Notes: generated by a model not told the origin, from the letters alone. DNA of 64,000 nucleotides from Microbacterium phyllosphaerae (GCF_017876435.1 NZ_JAGIOA010000001.1:1984001-2048000); one strand, 5' to 3'; counted from the first letter of the stretch, positions 34,193 to 43,192 are shown. Numbers and translations: made by a program.

Positions 34193-35821
34193 ATGAAGAA
34201 ACGCATCACACGAGGCGCGATCGCAGCGGTCACGGTCGTCACGACGGGGCTGGCGCTCGCCGCCTGCACGCCGCCCAGCGACGACAACGGACAGCTCGTC
34301 GCCTTCGGGCCGCAGGGTGACAACGGCTCGCTCGCCGAGAACGAGTTCACCCAGCTGCTCGAGAAGAAGTTCGACATCGACTTCGACTGGCAGACGACCA
34401 CCTACGACGGCAGTGTCGCGGGTGAGAAGCGACAGGTGTCGCTCGCCAGCGGCGACTACCCCGACGCGTACTTCCTCGTGCCGTGGGTCGACGCCTTCTC
34501 TCGGAGTGAGATCCTGAAGTACGGGCAGCAGGGAGTGCTCCTGCCTCTCGAGGATCTCATCGACGAGTACGCGCCGAACCTGAAGGAGCGGTTCGAGGAG
34601 AAGCCCGACTGGGAGCAGTCGGTCACTGCCCCCGACGGGCACATCTACGCGATCACCCAGTGGACTGAGTGCTACCACTGCAGCTATCCGTCGAAGCTCT
34701 GGATGAACACGACCTGGCTCGACAAGCTCGGGCTCGAGCAGCCGACGACCACGGAAGAGCTGCGCGAGGTGCTGCGCGCCTTCAAGAACGACGATCCCAA
34801 CGGCAACGGCCGCCCCGATGAGGTGGCGTTGAGCGCCTCGGCCTCGGAGCCCGTCATCAACTACTTCATGAACGCGTTCACCTACGCGCCGTACGGCTCG
34901 CCCTCGAGCCCGCCGCCCATGGTGCTCGACGGTGACAAGGTCACTCTGTCGGCGACGACCGACGGATGGCGTGCCGGCCTGCAGTACATCTCGTCTCTCG
35001 CCGACGAGGGCCTCATCGACACCGCGTCGTTCACTCAGAACGGGGAGGCGCTGCGGGCCCTCGGCGACAACGCCGACGGTGAGATCCTCGGTGCTGCGGC
35101 TGTTCTGCATCCGTACGAGATCGTGACCGCCGACTCTCCTGACGGCCGCGACACGCACTACGACGCGGTGCCCCCGGTCAAGGGGCCCGACGGCACGCAG
35201 TTCGCCACCTACCGCTCGCCGGTCAGCCCGCTGGGCATGTTCGCGCTGACGAACAAGTCGACCGAGGAGGAGCGCATCCAGGCCATCAAGGTGATCGACT
35301 ACCTCGTGACAGAGGAAGGCGACCGTCTCGGAGCCATGGGGCCGGAGGGCGAGGCGTGGGTGCCTGCGGTCGAGGGCGACGTCGCGCTCGACCCCGAGCT
35401 CGACCCGACATTCAAGCCGCTCACGTACGACGAGACATCGAACGCCTCGTGGCGGTCGATGGGTCAGTACTGGGACTCGCTCGAGTACCGCAACTCGCAG
35501 GTCGTGCCGGAGGACGTGTACTCGCCGGACGGATATGAGCGTCGACTGCTCAACGCGTCACAGGAGTACGAGCCCTACGCTCCCGACGAGAGCATGCTCT
35601 TCCCCGTCGAGAAGCTGTGGCCCGACCCCGACACCTCGGCGGAGCTCGCCGAGCTGCAGACCAACATCGCGACCTACATCACGCAGGCGCAGGCGGAGTT
35701 CGTGACCGGTCAGCGCGACATCGATGACGACGCGACGTGGGATGCCTACGCCGCCGATCTCGAGGGCCTCGGGCTCTCTCGCTACCTCGAACTGCAGCAG
35801 GCTCTGTACGACGCGCTCTGA
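34193..35821 (+). CDS. Sugar-binding lipoprotein (LplA-like, family 1 SBP)
   Basis: A 542-residue secreted receptor with signal peptide and lipobox ALAAC at about residues 22-26. The mature part is a large family 1 solute-binding protein of the LplA type (about 500-550 residues), which bind complex oligosaccharides. PDGHIYAITQW and a DPNGNGRPDEV calcium-binding-like loop near residue 205 are typical. The 75-base gap upstream holds an AAAGGAG Shine-Dalgarno. It follows the two permeases. Confidence 0.88.
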   Translation: MKKRITRGAIAAVTVVTTGLALAACTPPSDDNGQLVAFGPQGDNGSLAENEFTQLLEKKFDIDFDWQTTTYDGSVAGEKRQVSLASGDYPDAYFLVPWVDAFSRSEILKYGQQGVLLPLEDLIDEYAPNLKERFEEKPDWEQSVTAPDGHIYAITQWTECYHCSYPSKLWMNTTWLDKLGLEQPTTTEELREVLRAFKNDDPNGNGRPDEVALSASASEPVINYFMNAFTYAPYGSPSSPPPMVLDGDKVTLSATTDGWRAGLQYISSLADEGLIDTASFTQNGEALRALGDNADGEILGAAAVLHPYEIVTADSPDGRDTHYDAVPPVKGPDGTQFATYRSPVSPLGMFALTNKSTEEERIQAIKVIDYLVTEEGDRLGAMGPEGEAWVPAVEGDVALDPELDPTFKPLTYDETSNASWRSMGQYWDSLEYRNSQVVPEDVYSPDGYERRLLNASQEYEPYAPDESMLFPVEKLWPDPDTSAELAELQTNIATYITQAQAEFVTGQRDIDDDATWDAYAADLEGLGLSRYLELQQALYDAL

Positions 35822-35834
35822 GCGACGGACACAG

Positions 35835-35865
35835 GATGCGCGGGGCGGATGCCGCCCCGCGCATC
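35835..35865 (+). terminator. Hairpin after the importer operon
   Basis: A perfect 14-bp stem with a 3-base loop lies 14 bases past the SBP stop, with a short T/C-rich stretch after it. Confidence 0.65.
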
Positions 35866-35915
35866 TCTGCGTCTCGGATGACAGGTGCCCGGCGCAGAAC
35901 CCGCGGCGAGCATCC

Positions 35916-35949
35916 AGAGAGGCGGATGCCGTGCGGCATCCGCCTCTCT
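35916..35949 (-). terminator. Hairpin after the ROK gene
   Basis: A perfect 15-bp stem with a 4-base loop lies just past the ROK stop (35971, minus strand). It may also back up termination of the plus-strand importer operon. Confidence 0.6.
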
Positions 35950-35970
35950 CGGAGTCTGTGTCGTGGGGCC

Positions 35971-37137
35971 TCAGCGCACGAGCGACTGGATGGCGGTGGC
36001 GGCGGCGCCGCGTGCCCAGTCCTCGAACGTGTGGGGGCGGGTCACGATTCGACAGCGCACGGCAGCCCCGAACGCGTGGTTCTCGAACGCGTCGCGCAGC
36101 GTCTTCTCGAAGAGATCGAAGTCGGACACACCCTCTCCGCCGATGATCACGAGCTCGGGTCCGGTCAGATTCACGAGAGTCGCGATCGCCGTGCCGATCA
36201 GTCGGGCGGCTTCGCGGAAAGCCGATTCCGCCTCGGGATCACCCGCGTGCGCGAGCGCCACGGCTTCGTCGATCGCGACGGGCCGACCGAGCGCTGCCGA
36301 GACCGCCGCTTCGATCGCTCCGGTCGACGCCGCTGCCTCGACGCATCCGCGCCGGCCGCAGGGGCAGACCAGAGCAGGGTCGGCGAGCGGCAGATGGCCG
36401 ATCTCGCCCGAGACGCCGAAGGCGCCGCTCACGACCTCGCCGTTGAGGTGCAGGCCGCTGCCGATGCCCCGACCGATCGTCACGATCGCGAATGAGGCGG
36501 TGCCGAGGCCGATGCCGAACCAGTGCTCGCCGATCGTGAGGGCATGCACGTCGTTCTCGATGGTCACCGGCCAGGCGAATCGCGACTGCAGCAGATCCCC
36601 GAGGGGGACGTCGGCCCACCCCATGATGTTCGATTCGCGCACGACTCCGGTGGAGCTGTCGACGTCGCCCGACACCGAGACGCCGATGCCGGCGATCGCG
36701 GATGCGCCGAGGCCGAGGTTCTGCTCGAGCTCGGCGACGACATCGCTGATGGCGTCGATCACGGAGTGCGGATCGTCGGCGGGCAGAGCCCGCCTCGTGC
36801 TCGTGAGCACGGTGGTCGCGAGGTCGGTGGCGACCGCGATGACCTCGTCGACGTTCACCTTGACGCCGAGCATCACCATCGACTCGAGGACGATCGACAC
36901 CGGGCTCACCGGCCGCCCCGGGGTGCCGTCGCGATGCGAGGCGGGAGGAGCGTCGACCAGCCCCGCCGCCACGAGAGGAGCGACCGCCTTGGTGACCGCT
37001 GCCTGAGACAGCCCCGTCTGTCTCGCGATGTCGATGCGGCTGATGGGACTGCGCGTCAGGATCGTCTCGAAGACCCTCGACCCGGCGTCGGACGCCGAGC
37101 GGATGAGGGTGGTGCGCGAGGCGGTGTCGTGGTCCAT
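35971..37137 (-). CDS. ROK-family transcriptional regulator
   Basis: A 388-residue repressor. The N-terminal winged helix (about residues 15-65) contains PISRIDIARQTGLSQAAVTKAV. The C-terminal half is a sugar-kinase-like ROK domain with GEIGH and the zinc motif CPCGRRGCVE near residue 265. The ROK signature (GIGSGLHLNGEV) suggests that sugars bind but are not necessarily phosphorylated. It is the third gene of the GH95-esterase-ROK operon, controlled by operator copy 3, and so very likely regulates itself and the whole locus. Confidence 0.87.
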   Translation of the reverse strand: MDHDTASRTTLIRSASDAGSRVFETILTRSPISRIDIARQTGLSQAAVTKAVAPLVAAGLVDAPPASHRDGTPGRPVSPVSIVLESMVMLGVKVNVDEVIAVATDLATTVLTSTRRALPADDPHSVIDAISDVVAELEQNLGLGASAIAGIGVSVSGDVDSSTGVVRESNIMGWADVPLGDLLQSRFAWPVTIENDVHALTIGEHWFGIGLGTASFAIVTIGRGIGSGLHLNGEVVSGAFGVSGEIGHLPLADPALVCPCGRRGCVEAAASTGAIEAAVSAALGRPVAIDEAVALAHAGDPEAESAFREAARLIGTAIATLVNLTGPELVIIGGEGVSDFDLFEKTLRDAFENHAFGAAVRCRIVTRPHTFEDWARGAAATAIQSLVR

Positions 37138-37159
37138 CAGGTCCTTCGGGTCGTGTCGG

Positions 37160-38143
37160 CTATCGTAGCGAACTCGCTGCGGTGCGCGTCGGAGCGCCTG
37201 CCGCGAGGTGCGCGGCCGCGAACTCGAGCGCGTTCTCCTCGTCGAGGTCGCCCCCGGCCTCGTGTCCGTTGTAGGGCCAGATCACCACCGTCTTCTCGCC
37301 GCCGTATGCCGTGAAGGCCGGGAGCACCGTCTCCGGCGGTGCGATGCCGTCGAGCAGGCCGGTGCTCAACAGCGCAGGGGCGGTGGCCCGCTTGGCGTGA
37401 TTGATGCCGTCGAAGTAGCGCAGCGTGTCGAGCGCGGCGGCGGTGTCGCCACGCCGGTCGGCGAAGTACTGCGTGAGGAGCGAGTAGGGATGCTCGGTGC
37501 TGAGCGTCGCCGCCCGGTCGAGCTCGCAGAGGAAGGGTGCCTGGACGATCGCGACCGCGATGTCGGGCACGAGCCCGGCGATCGCGAGGGCGATGCCGCC
37601 TCCCTGGCTGGCGCCGACCGTGCCGACGCGAGAGGGATCGACGCCGTCGATGCTGCGCAGCGCGTCGATGGCGCGCACCGCGTCGGCATAGACGCGACGG
37701 TAGTAGTACTCCTGGGGCGAGCGGATGCCGCGGGTGAGGAAGCCTCCCGCGGACGGACCGCCATCGGCGTGGTCGTCGTCGGTGTCGCCGTGTCCCTGTC
37801 CGCGTGCGTCGACGACGAGATGCGCGTAGCCGGCGGACGCCCATCGCAGGTCCCGCAGCGCGTGCCCTCTGCCGTTGCCGTAGCCGAAGAACTGCACGAG
37901 TCCAGGGAGAGGCTCGGTGGCGCCGTGGGGGATGCGGAGCCATGCCCGGATCGGGGTGCCGCCGAACCCGCGGAACGACACGTCGAAGACGTCGATCTGG
38001 GTGAGTCGCGTGGCATGCGGTGTGACGGTGAGATCGAGGGGAAGGCTTCTCGTCTCAGCGATCGTCTCGGCCCAGAACGCGTCGAAGTCGTCGGGTTCGG
38101 TCTGCGTGGTCGCCGCATCGACGGCGCGGAGATCACCGTGCAC
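37160..38143 (-). CDS. Acetylxylan-esterase-like alpha/beta hydrolase (CE7/AXE1 type)
   Basis: A 327-residue hydrolase with EPDDFDAFWAETI at the start, the standard opening of CE7 acetylxylan/cephalosporin-C esterases. The nucleophile elbow is GASQGGGIAL near residue 178, GLLDGIAPPETV carries the Asp, and YNGHEAGG carries the His. It probably removes acetyl groups from plant oligosaccharides. The GTG at 38143 overlaps the GH95 end by 11 bases and has a GGAGGG Shine-Dalgarno. No signal peptide is present, so it should act inside the cell on imported oligosaccharides. Confidence 0.82.
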   Translation of the reverse strand: MHGDLRAVDAATTQTEPDDFDAFWAETIAETRSLPLDLTVTPHATRLTQIDVFDVSFRGFGGTPIRAWLRIPHGATEPLPGLVQFFGYGNGRGHALRDLRWASAGYAHLVVDARGQGHGDTDDDHADGGPSAGGFLTRGIRSPQEYYYRRVYADAVRAIDALRSIDGVDPSRVGTVGASQGGGIALAIAGLVPDIAVAIVQAPFLCELDRAATLSTEHPYSLLTQYFADRRGDTAAALDTLRYFDGINHAKRATAPALLSTGLLDGIAPPETVLPAFTAYGGEKTVVIWPYNGHEAGGDLDEENALEFAAAHLAAGAPTRTAASSLR

Positions 38144-40559
38144 TGCGTCCCTCCTGCGGCAGAGCGGCCGAACCTGCGGTGGACGGCAGCGCGACATCGA
38201 CGGTCGCGCCGGCCGCCGCGTCGACCGAGGTCTCGCGGTCTGCGATCCTGACGATCACCGTCCGACGCTCGGAGCCAGGATTGTGCAGGGTCGCGCCTGT
38301 CACCCGCCCATCGCTCCACGAGAGATCGAGGACGAGGCCGGGGCGCACCGCGATGCCCTGCACGTCGCCGCGGACCCACGAATCGGGAAGTGCGGGAAGC
38401 AGATGCACGAGGCCGCCGTGGCTCTGCACGAGCATCTCGGCGATCGCGGCGGGGAATCCCAGGTTTCCGTCGATCTGGAAGGGCGGATGCGTGCTGAACA
38501 GGTTGGGGAGGAGGCCTCCCCATTCCGAGCCGTCGACCGGGCCGTGGCGAGTGGCGTCGCCGTCGAACGGCGTCAGCGCCTCTTCGAGGAGCGACGCGGC
38601 GACCTCACCCTGACGAGCGCGCGCGCGGAGGGCGATCTTCCAGGCCCAGGACCAGCCCATGGCACCGGGGCCCCGTGCGTCGATCAGACGGACTGCCCCG
38701 TCGAACAGCTCGGGGGTGCGCTCGGGGGTCACGGTGTCGAGGGGATACAGGCCGACGACGGGGGAGAGGTGGCGGTGGAGCGGTTCGTGCTCCTCGACCT
38801 CGGCCGACCACTCCAGCAGTCTGCCGTCCGAGCCGATCCGCAGCGGAGTCAGCGCCGCCAGTGCCTCGCGCACCTCGGCCTCCAGTGCGTCGTCGAGTCC
38901 GAGGTCGGCGATCGCGATGAGTGCGCGCTCGAAGAGGGCGCCGATGAGACTGAGATCCGACGTCGCGGTCAGGCCGAGGGCGGTGGGCCGACCGTCGGCG
39001 GCGACGTAGGAGTTCTCCGGTGCGGTGGAGGGAGAGGTGAGGAGTGCGCCGTCGGCATCCGCGACGAGCCAGTCGAGGCAGAACTCCACGGCTCCGCGCA
39101 TGACGGGCCAGATCCGCTCGCGCAGGAGGTCTCGGTCCCCTCCGAATTCGTACGCGTCCCACAGATTGTGCGTGAGCCAGACGCCGCCCATCATCCAGAT
39201 CGCCCAGCTCGCGGCTCCGTGGCCGTCACCGACCGGAAGACTCCAGCCCCAGACGTCGCTGTTGTGATGCGCGACCCATCCGCGGGTCCCGTAGAGCTCT
39301 CGGGCGGTGGCGGTGCCGGTGCTCGCGAGGCGCTCGACGAGGGCGAGCAGCGGTTCGAGCGCGTCTGGGTCGAGCAGGAGCGGCGCGGCCCAGTAGTTCA
39401 TCTCGGTGTTGATGTTGATCGTGTAGTTCGACGACCATGCCGGCTGCAACTGGTCGTTCCAGATGCCCTGCAGATTCGCGGCGGGGTTGCCGGCTCGTGA
39501 ACTCGACGCCAGAAGATACATGCCGTACTCGGCGGCGACCGTCGCGCGCAGCAGCGGATCGGATCCGTGGAGCACATCCCTGTCCACGCTCCAGGTGCCC
39601 TCACGTCGACTGCCGATCGCGAATCGCGCGCGGGTGACGCGTCGCCGATCGGCGACGTGCTCGACGAGGAGGTCGTGGGTGTCGCGCTGAGCCGCGGCAT
39701 CCGCCCTCTCTCGTGCGCGATCCCGGATCGCCTCTCGTGAGGCGGTCCGCCAGTCCCCGTCGGCGTCGGCCCACCACGACCCGGCGCGCGACGATGTGGA
39801 CAGGGCGATCAGCAGGCGACGGGCCTTGCGGACGACGATGCGACCGTCGGAGTGTCGTACCTCGCCGTCCGAGTTCACGACGACCGCTGCGGCAGCATAG
39901 GCGTCGAACTCCGTGTCGTCCTCCGCATAGCGCAGCGGTGGATCGACCGACTCCTCGTGCAGCGGCGCTCCGTCGACAGGGGCCTGCACGTCGAGGATCA
40001 GCGCGCCGGAGGAGTCGACGACTCGACCGCGCAGGGGAGTGGACAGCTCGATCGTCGCGTCGAACTCGACATCAGCGACGAGATCGACGATCAGCGCCTG
40101 CGCGGGTGCCGACACCCACGAGCGGCGAGTAAGGCGACCGCCGGGGATGCGGAGGGTTTCGGTCAGAGCCGCGTCATCGAGGTCGAGGACTCTCGCGGGG
40201 GTGTCAGGATCGGTCTCGGCGCCCTCGACTCGCAGGTGCAGATCTGCGAGCGGAAGGAACTCCTGCGAGTACGGGCCCTCGAAGGCCATCAGGAGCTCTT
40301 CAGCGAGCCGTACGTCGCCGGAGCCGAGCGCAGCGCGCACCTCCGCGAGGCGAGCGGGGCCCGCGCCGCGTGAGCGCACGTTCTCCAGCGCCCTGGCCGG
40401 CCCGTCGGGGGTGCCTGACCACAGCGTCGAATCGTTGAGCTGATATCGGCCGCTCGGTCCGCCGAACGCCATCGCGCCGATGCGGCCGTTGCCGAGAGGG
40501 GTCGCCTCCTCCCACAGTGTCGCGGGGGCGTCCCAGCTGAGGCGCAGTGTGTCGGTCAT
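38133..40559 (-). CDS. GH95 alpha-L-fucosidase/galactosidase family enzyme
   Basis: An 808-residue enzyme with the GH95 architecture: N-terminal beta domain (LWEEATPLGNGRIGAMAFGG at residues 12-31), helical barrel and C-terminal beta domain. The catalytic region carries NYTININTEMNYW (about residue 383), STAPENSY and EEHEPLHRHLSPVVGLYP, all GH95 landmarks. Activity is inverting alpha-1,2-L-fucosidase or alpha-L-galactosidase on xyloglucan-type side chains. There is no signal peptide. It heads the operon that includes the esterase and the ROK regulator. Confidence 0.87.
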   Translation of the reverse strand: MTDTLRLSWDAPATLWEEATPLGNGRIGAMAFGGPSGRYQLNDSTLWSGTPDGPARALENVRSRGAGPARLAEVRAALGSGDVRLAEELLMAFEGPYSQEFLPLADLHLRVEGAETDPDTPARVLDLDDAALTETLRIPGGRLTRRSWVSAPAQALIVDLVADVEFDATIELSTPLRGRVVDSSGALILDVQAPVDGAPLHEESVDPPLRYAEDDTEFDAYAAAAVVVNSDGEVRHSDGRIVVRKARRLLIALSTSSRAGSWWADADGDWRTASREAIRDRARERADAAAQRDTHDLLVEHVADRRRVTRARFAIGSRREGTWSVDRDVLHGSDPLLRATVAAEYGMYLLASSSRAGNPAANLQGIWNDQLQPAWSSNYTININTEMNYWAAPLLLDPDALEPLLALVERLASTGTATARELYGTRGWVAHHNSDVWGWSLPVGDGHGAASWAIWMMGGVWLTHNLWDAYEFGGDRDLLRERIWPVMRGAVEFCLDWLVADADGALLTSPSTAPENSYVAADGRPTALGLTATSDLSLIGALFERALIAIADLGLDDALEAEVREALAALTPLRIGSDGRLLEWSAEVEEHEPLHRHLSPVVGLYPLDTVTPERTPELFDGAVRLIDARGPGAMGWSWAWKIALRARARQGEVAASLLEEALTPFDGDATRHGPVDGSEWGGLLPNLFSTHPPFQIDGNLGFPAAIAEMLVQSHGGLVHLLPALPDSWVRGDVQGIAVRPGLVLDLSWSDGRVTGATLHNPGSERRTVIVRIADRETSVDAAAGATVDVALPSTAGSAALPQEGRSAR

Positions 40560-40598
40560 CGCACTCCGGTGTGTTCGATCGATCTCGATGTCACCGTC

Positions 40599-40628
40599 AG
40601 CGTAGGCGGCATTAATTGCCGCTGTCAA
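40599..40628 (-). promoter_or_regulatory. GH95 operon promoter
   Basis: On the minus strand TTGACA (40623-40628), an 18-base spacer and TACGCT (40599-40604) form a near-ideal promoter. The leader to the GH95 ATG is about 33 bases with a GGAG Shine-Dalgarno. Confidence 0.65.
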
Positions 40629-40633
40629 GTAAT
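40607..40633 (-). promoter_or_regulatory. ROK-type operator, copy 3
   Basis: On the minus strand this begins ATTACTTGACAGCGG and matches copy 1 at 21 of 27. It covers the -35 and spacer of the GH95 promoter. Confidence 0.72.
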
Positions 40634-40659
40634 GTCCGACGCGCTGCGCCTCACTCGGG

Positions 40660-41637
40660 TCAGAACGTCAGCAGCACCTTGCCGACTCGGCCGGCGGTGT
40701 TGCTCGCGCGAACCGCGTCGGCCACGTCGGCCGCGTCGAAGACGCCCGCGACGGGAAGCGTCAGCGTGCCCTCGGTGACCCGCTGGATGAGTTCGCCGAA
40801 CAGGGCGCCGCGGGTGGCGGCATCCATCGTCTGGATGACCTTGCTGCCCCAGAAGCCCTTGACCGTGGCCTGCTTGAAGATCACATCGCCCGATGCGATC
40901 TCCATGGTGGGGGAGTTCATCGCACCGAAGGCGACGAGCGTTCCCCCCTCGCCGAGGAGAGACAGCACGTCGCCGGCCGACGAACCACCGACCGAGTCGA
41001 TGCCGAACGCGACATGGGCGCCGCCGGTGAGCTTCGCCACCTGGTCGCGCCAGTCGTCCTGGTCGGTCGACACGACGTTCTCGATGCCCTGCTCCCGAAG
41101 CTCGTCGACTCCGGCGGCGCGGCGAACCAGGCCGAGGACGTTCACGCCACGCGCGGCGCCGAGCTGCGCGAGCATCCGCCCGACGGCGCCGTTCGCCGCG
41201 TTCTGGACGATCCAGTCGCCCTTCTCAGCTCCCAGGAACTGCAGCAGGCTGATGGTGCTGAACGGCATCGACACCAGCTGTGCGGCGCTCTCGTCGCTGA
41301 GCGACTCGGGTACCGGGATGAGTCCTGCGGCGTTCGCGACCACGTACTCGGCCCAGGCGCCGAACGTGCCGCCCGTGGCGACGCGCTGGCCGACCGTGAG
41401 GTTCTCGACGCCCTCGCCCAGCGCATCCACGACGCCGAGCGCCTCGGTGCCCGATGCCGCGGGCAGCTCGGGCTTGAACCCGTAGGTGCCGCGAATGGTC
41501 CACAGGTCGTGGTTGTGGATCGGTGACAGCACGATCTTCAGTCGGACCTGACCGGGACCGGGTTCGGGGGTGGGGCGTTCGGAGACGGTCAGGACCTGTT
41601 CGGGTTCGCCGAAGGTGTCGTGGGTGAGGGCGCGCAT
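40660..41637 (-). CDS. MDR-family zinc-independent oxidoreductase/quinone reductase
   Basis: A 325-residue enzyme of the quinone oxidoreductase branch of the medium-chain dehydrogenases. The N-terminal GroES-like domain contains HNHDLWTIRGTYG; the Rossmann domain contains QNAANGAVGRMLAQLG. No structural-zinc cysteine cluster is present. It reduces quinones, enones or aldehydes with NADPH. It is third in the ohrR-ohr-oxidoreductase operon, 43 bases after ohr, and may deal with products of lipid peroxidation. Confidence 0.8.
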   Translation of the reverse strand: MRALTHDTFGEPEQVLTVSERPTPEPGPGQVRLKIVLSPIHNHDLWTIRGTYGFKPELPAASGTEALGVVDALGEGVENLTVGQRVATGGTFGAWAEYVVANAAGLIPVPESLSDESAAQLVSMPFSTISLLQFLGAEKGDWIVQNAANGAVGRMLAQLGAARGVNVLGLVRRAAGVDELREQGIENVVSTDQDDWRDQVAKLTGGAHVAFGIDSVGGSSAGDVLSLLGEGGTLVAFGAMNSPTMEIASGDVIFKQATVKGFWGSKVIQTMDAATRGALFGELIQRVTEGTLTLPVAGVFDAADVADAVRASNTAGRVGKVLLTF

Positions 41638-41680
41638 GATGTTCTCCTTGTGGGATGAGTGTGGTGGATGCGGGTCTGGA

Positions 41681-42103
41681 TCAGTCGTCGGTGACGGTGA
41701 TCTGGACGTCGATGTTGCCCCGGGTCGCGTTGGAGTAGGGGCACACCTGGTGTGCGGCGTCGGCGAGTGCCTGTGCCTGCTCGTGGGGGAGGTCGGGGAT
41801 GACGACCTCGAGCTGCACGGCGAGACCGAAGCCTCCCTCGCCGTTCGAGCCGATCTGCACGCGAGCGCCGACCGAAGAGTCGGTGATCTTCACCTTCTGC
41901 GTGCGGGCCACGGTCTGCAGGGCGGAGTGGAAGCACGCGGCGTAGCCGGCGGCGAAGAGCTGCTCGGGGTTCGCTCCGTCGCCGCTTCCGCCCATCTCCT
42001 TCGGGATGGCGAGGTCGATGTCGAGTCGCCCTTCGCTCGTGGCGACGCGGCCGTTTCGGCCGGCTCCGGTGGCGAGTGCTTCGGCGGTGTAGAGAGCGTC
42101 CAT
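41681..42103 (-). CDS. ohr: Organic hydroperoxide resistance protein Ohr
   Basis: A 140-residue OsmC/Ohr-fold thiol peroxidase. The catalytic Cys is in AACFHSAL near residue 57 and the resolving Cys in VCPYSNATRGN near residue 121. It reduces organic and fatty-acid hydroperoxides with lipoylated-protein electrons. The ATG at 42103 gives the standard length. It lies 26 bases downstream of ohrR in the same operon. Confidence 0.92.
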   Translation of the reverse strand: MDALYTAEALATGAGRNGRVATSEGRLDIDLAIPKEMGGSGDGANPEQLFAAGYAACFHSALQTVARTQKVKITDSSVGARVQIGSNGEGGFGLAVQLEVVIPDLPHEQAQALADAAHQVCPYSNATRGNIDVQITVTDD

Positions 42104-42129
42104 CGTGTGGATTCCTTCCGGGGTTGGGG

Positions 42130-42597
42130 TCAGTCGGCGCGAGGTGCGCGCGCGGTGGATTCGGGGGCGACTGCCGAGTTCTGCAGTCGCGAAGTGAGCT
42201 CGTGGAGCTCGGCGATCAGTCGGTGGCGCTGATCGTCGTCCTGCATGCCGGCGAGAGCGGCGATCGCGGTGTGGACCGGCGCGACCTCGGAGCGAAGGGC
42301 GGTTCCCGCATCGGTCAGCCCCACGGTGACGACCCGCTCGTCGGCAGTGCTTCGGGAGCGGGCGACGTAGCCCGCCTGCTCGAGGCGCCGGACGAGGGGG
42401 GAGAGGGTGCCGGAGTCGAGCTGCATGGCGTCGCCGAGCGAGCCGATCGTCTGCTCGCCCTCCATCCAGAGGATCGCGAGCACCAGGTATTGGGGATAGG
42501 TCAATCCCCACGGTGCGAGGAGGGAGCGGTATGCCTGCGTCGTCGCGCGGGCGGCGGAGTACAGGGAGAAACACACCATCTCGTCGGTCACGGCCAT
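42130..42597 (-). CDS. ohrR: MarR-family peroxide sensor OhrR
   Basis: A 155-residue MarR-type repressor. The reactive Cys that senses organic hydroperoxides is in MVCFSLYSAAR at about residue 9; the winged helix (about 40-95) contains QLDSGTLSPLVRRLEQAG, the OhrR recognition helix. Oxidation releases it from DNA. It precedes ohr and the oxidoreductase on one transcript, and OhrR boxes lie upstream of its start. Confidence 0.9.
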   Translation of the reverse strand: MAVTDEMVCFSLYSAARATTQAYRSLLAPWGLTYPQYLVLAILWMEGEQTIGSLGDAMQLDSGTLSPLVRRLEQAGYVARSRSTADERVVTVGLTDAGTALRSEVAPVHTAIAALAGMQDDDQRHRLIAELHELTSRLQNSAVAPESTARAPRAD

Positions 42598-42614
42598 GAC
42601 CTAAGTATTGCACG

Positions 42615-42640
42615 CGATTAGATTGTGCACAATTTAATTG
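42615..42640 (+). promoter_or_regulatory. Two OhrR-type boxes
   Basis: A perfect CAATT-T-AATTG palindrome at 42630-42640 matches the core of the known OhrR box, and a related CGATTAGATTG lies 15 bases away at 42615-42625. Between them ATTGTGCACAAT (42622-42633) is itself a perfect 12-bp palindrome. The boxes sit between ohrR and the divergent membrane gene. Confidence 0.65.
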
Positions 42641-42659
42641 CGAAGGCGTCGTCTCGCAC

Positions 42660-42665
42660 TAGGCT
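42660..42665 (+). promoter_or_regulatory. -10 hexamer for leaderless membrane-protein gene
   Basis: TAGGCT with a 6-base gap to the ATG at 42672, just downstream of the OhrR boxes. Confidence 0.5.
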
Positions 42666-42671
42666 CCGACT

Positions 42672-43079
42672 ATGAAGGTGCGCCCGGTCGATCTCGTCGA
42701 CGTGTTCGTCTACCTCGTCGTGCTGGGTGCCTTCACGCAACTCTTCCCCGAGGTCATCTCCGAGTCGTTCCTCCTCGCGCTGCTGACCGCGATCCTGCTC
42801 AAGCTGGTGCTCGAAGTGGTTCTGCTGGTCAAGAAGCGCATCGTCACCCGTATCCGGGGTGCACGCTCTCCCTGGATCCGAGTGGTGAACGTCGCTGCGC
42901 TCCTGCTCGTGCTCCCCGGCAGCAAGTTCCTCGTGCTCGAGCTCGTCGATGCGGTGTTCGGCGACGCCGTGTATCTGGGCGGCTTCTTCCAGGTGACGGC
43001 GCTGATCATCGTGCTGATGCTGGCTCGGGGTGGCGTCCGCCGGATCTTCGATCGCTCGGATGTGACCGAGCCGCGCTGA
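42672..43079 (+). CDS. Small integral membrane protein, unknown function
   Basis: A 135-residue protein with about four membrane helices (VDVFVYLVVLGAF, FLLALLTAILLKLVLEVVLLV, VVNVAALLLVLPG, TALIIVLMLARGG). Basic residues lie between helices 2 and 3 and at the end. I do not recognise a family. Divergent from ohrR across the OhrR boxes, it may be peroxide-regulated, which is inference. Confidence 0.55.
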   Translation: MKVRPVDLVDVFVYLVVLGAFTQLFPEVISESFLLALLTAILLKLVLEVVLLVKKRIVTRIRGARSPWIRVVNVAALLLVLPGSKFLVLELVDAVFGDAVYLGGFFQVTALIIVLMLARGGVRRIFDRSDVTEPR

Positions 43080-43192
43080 GGTTCGCACGCAGAGCCCGAT
43101 GAGCGTGGTGCTCAGCGATGAATCGGCTATGAGTCAGCTGTGCAGAGGTCTTCCTTAGATCTGTCTCAGAGTCGTACCTCCACAGTGGGGCC

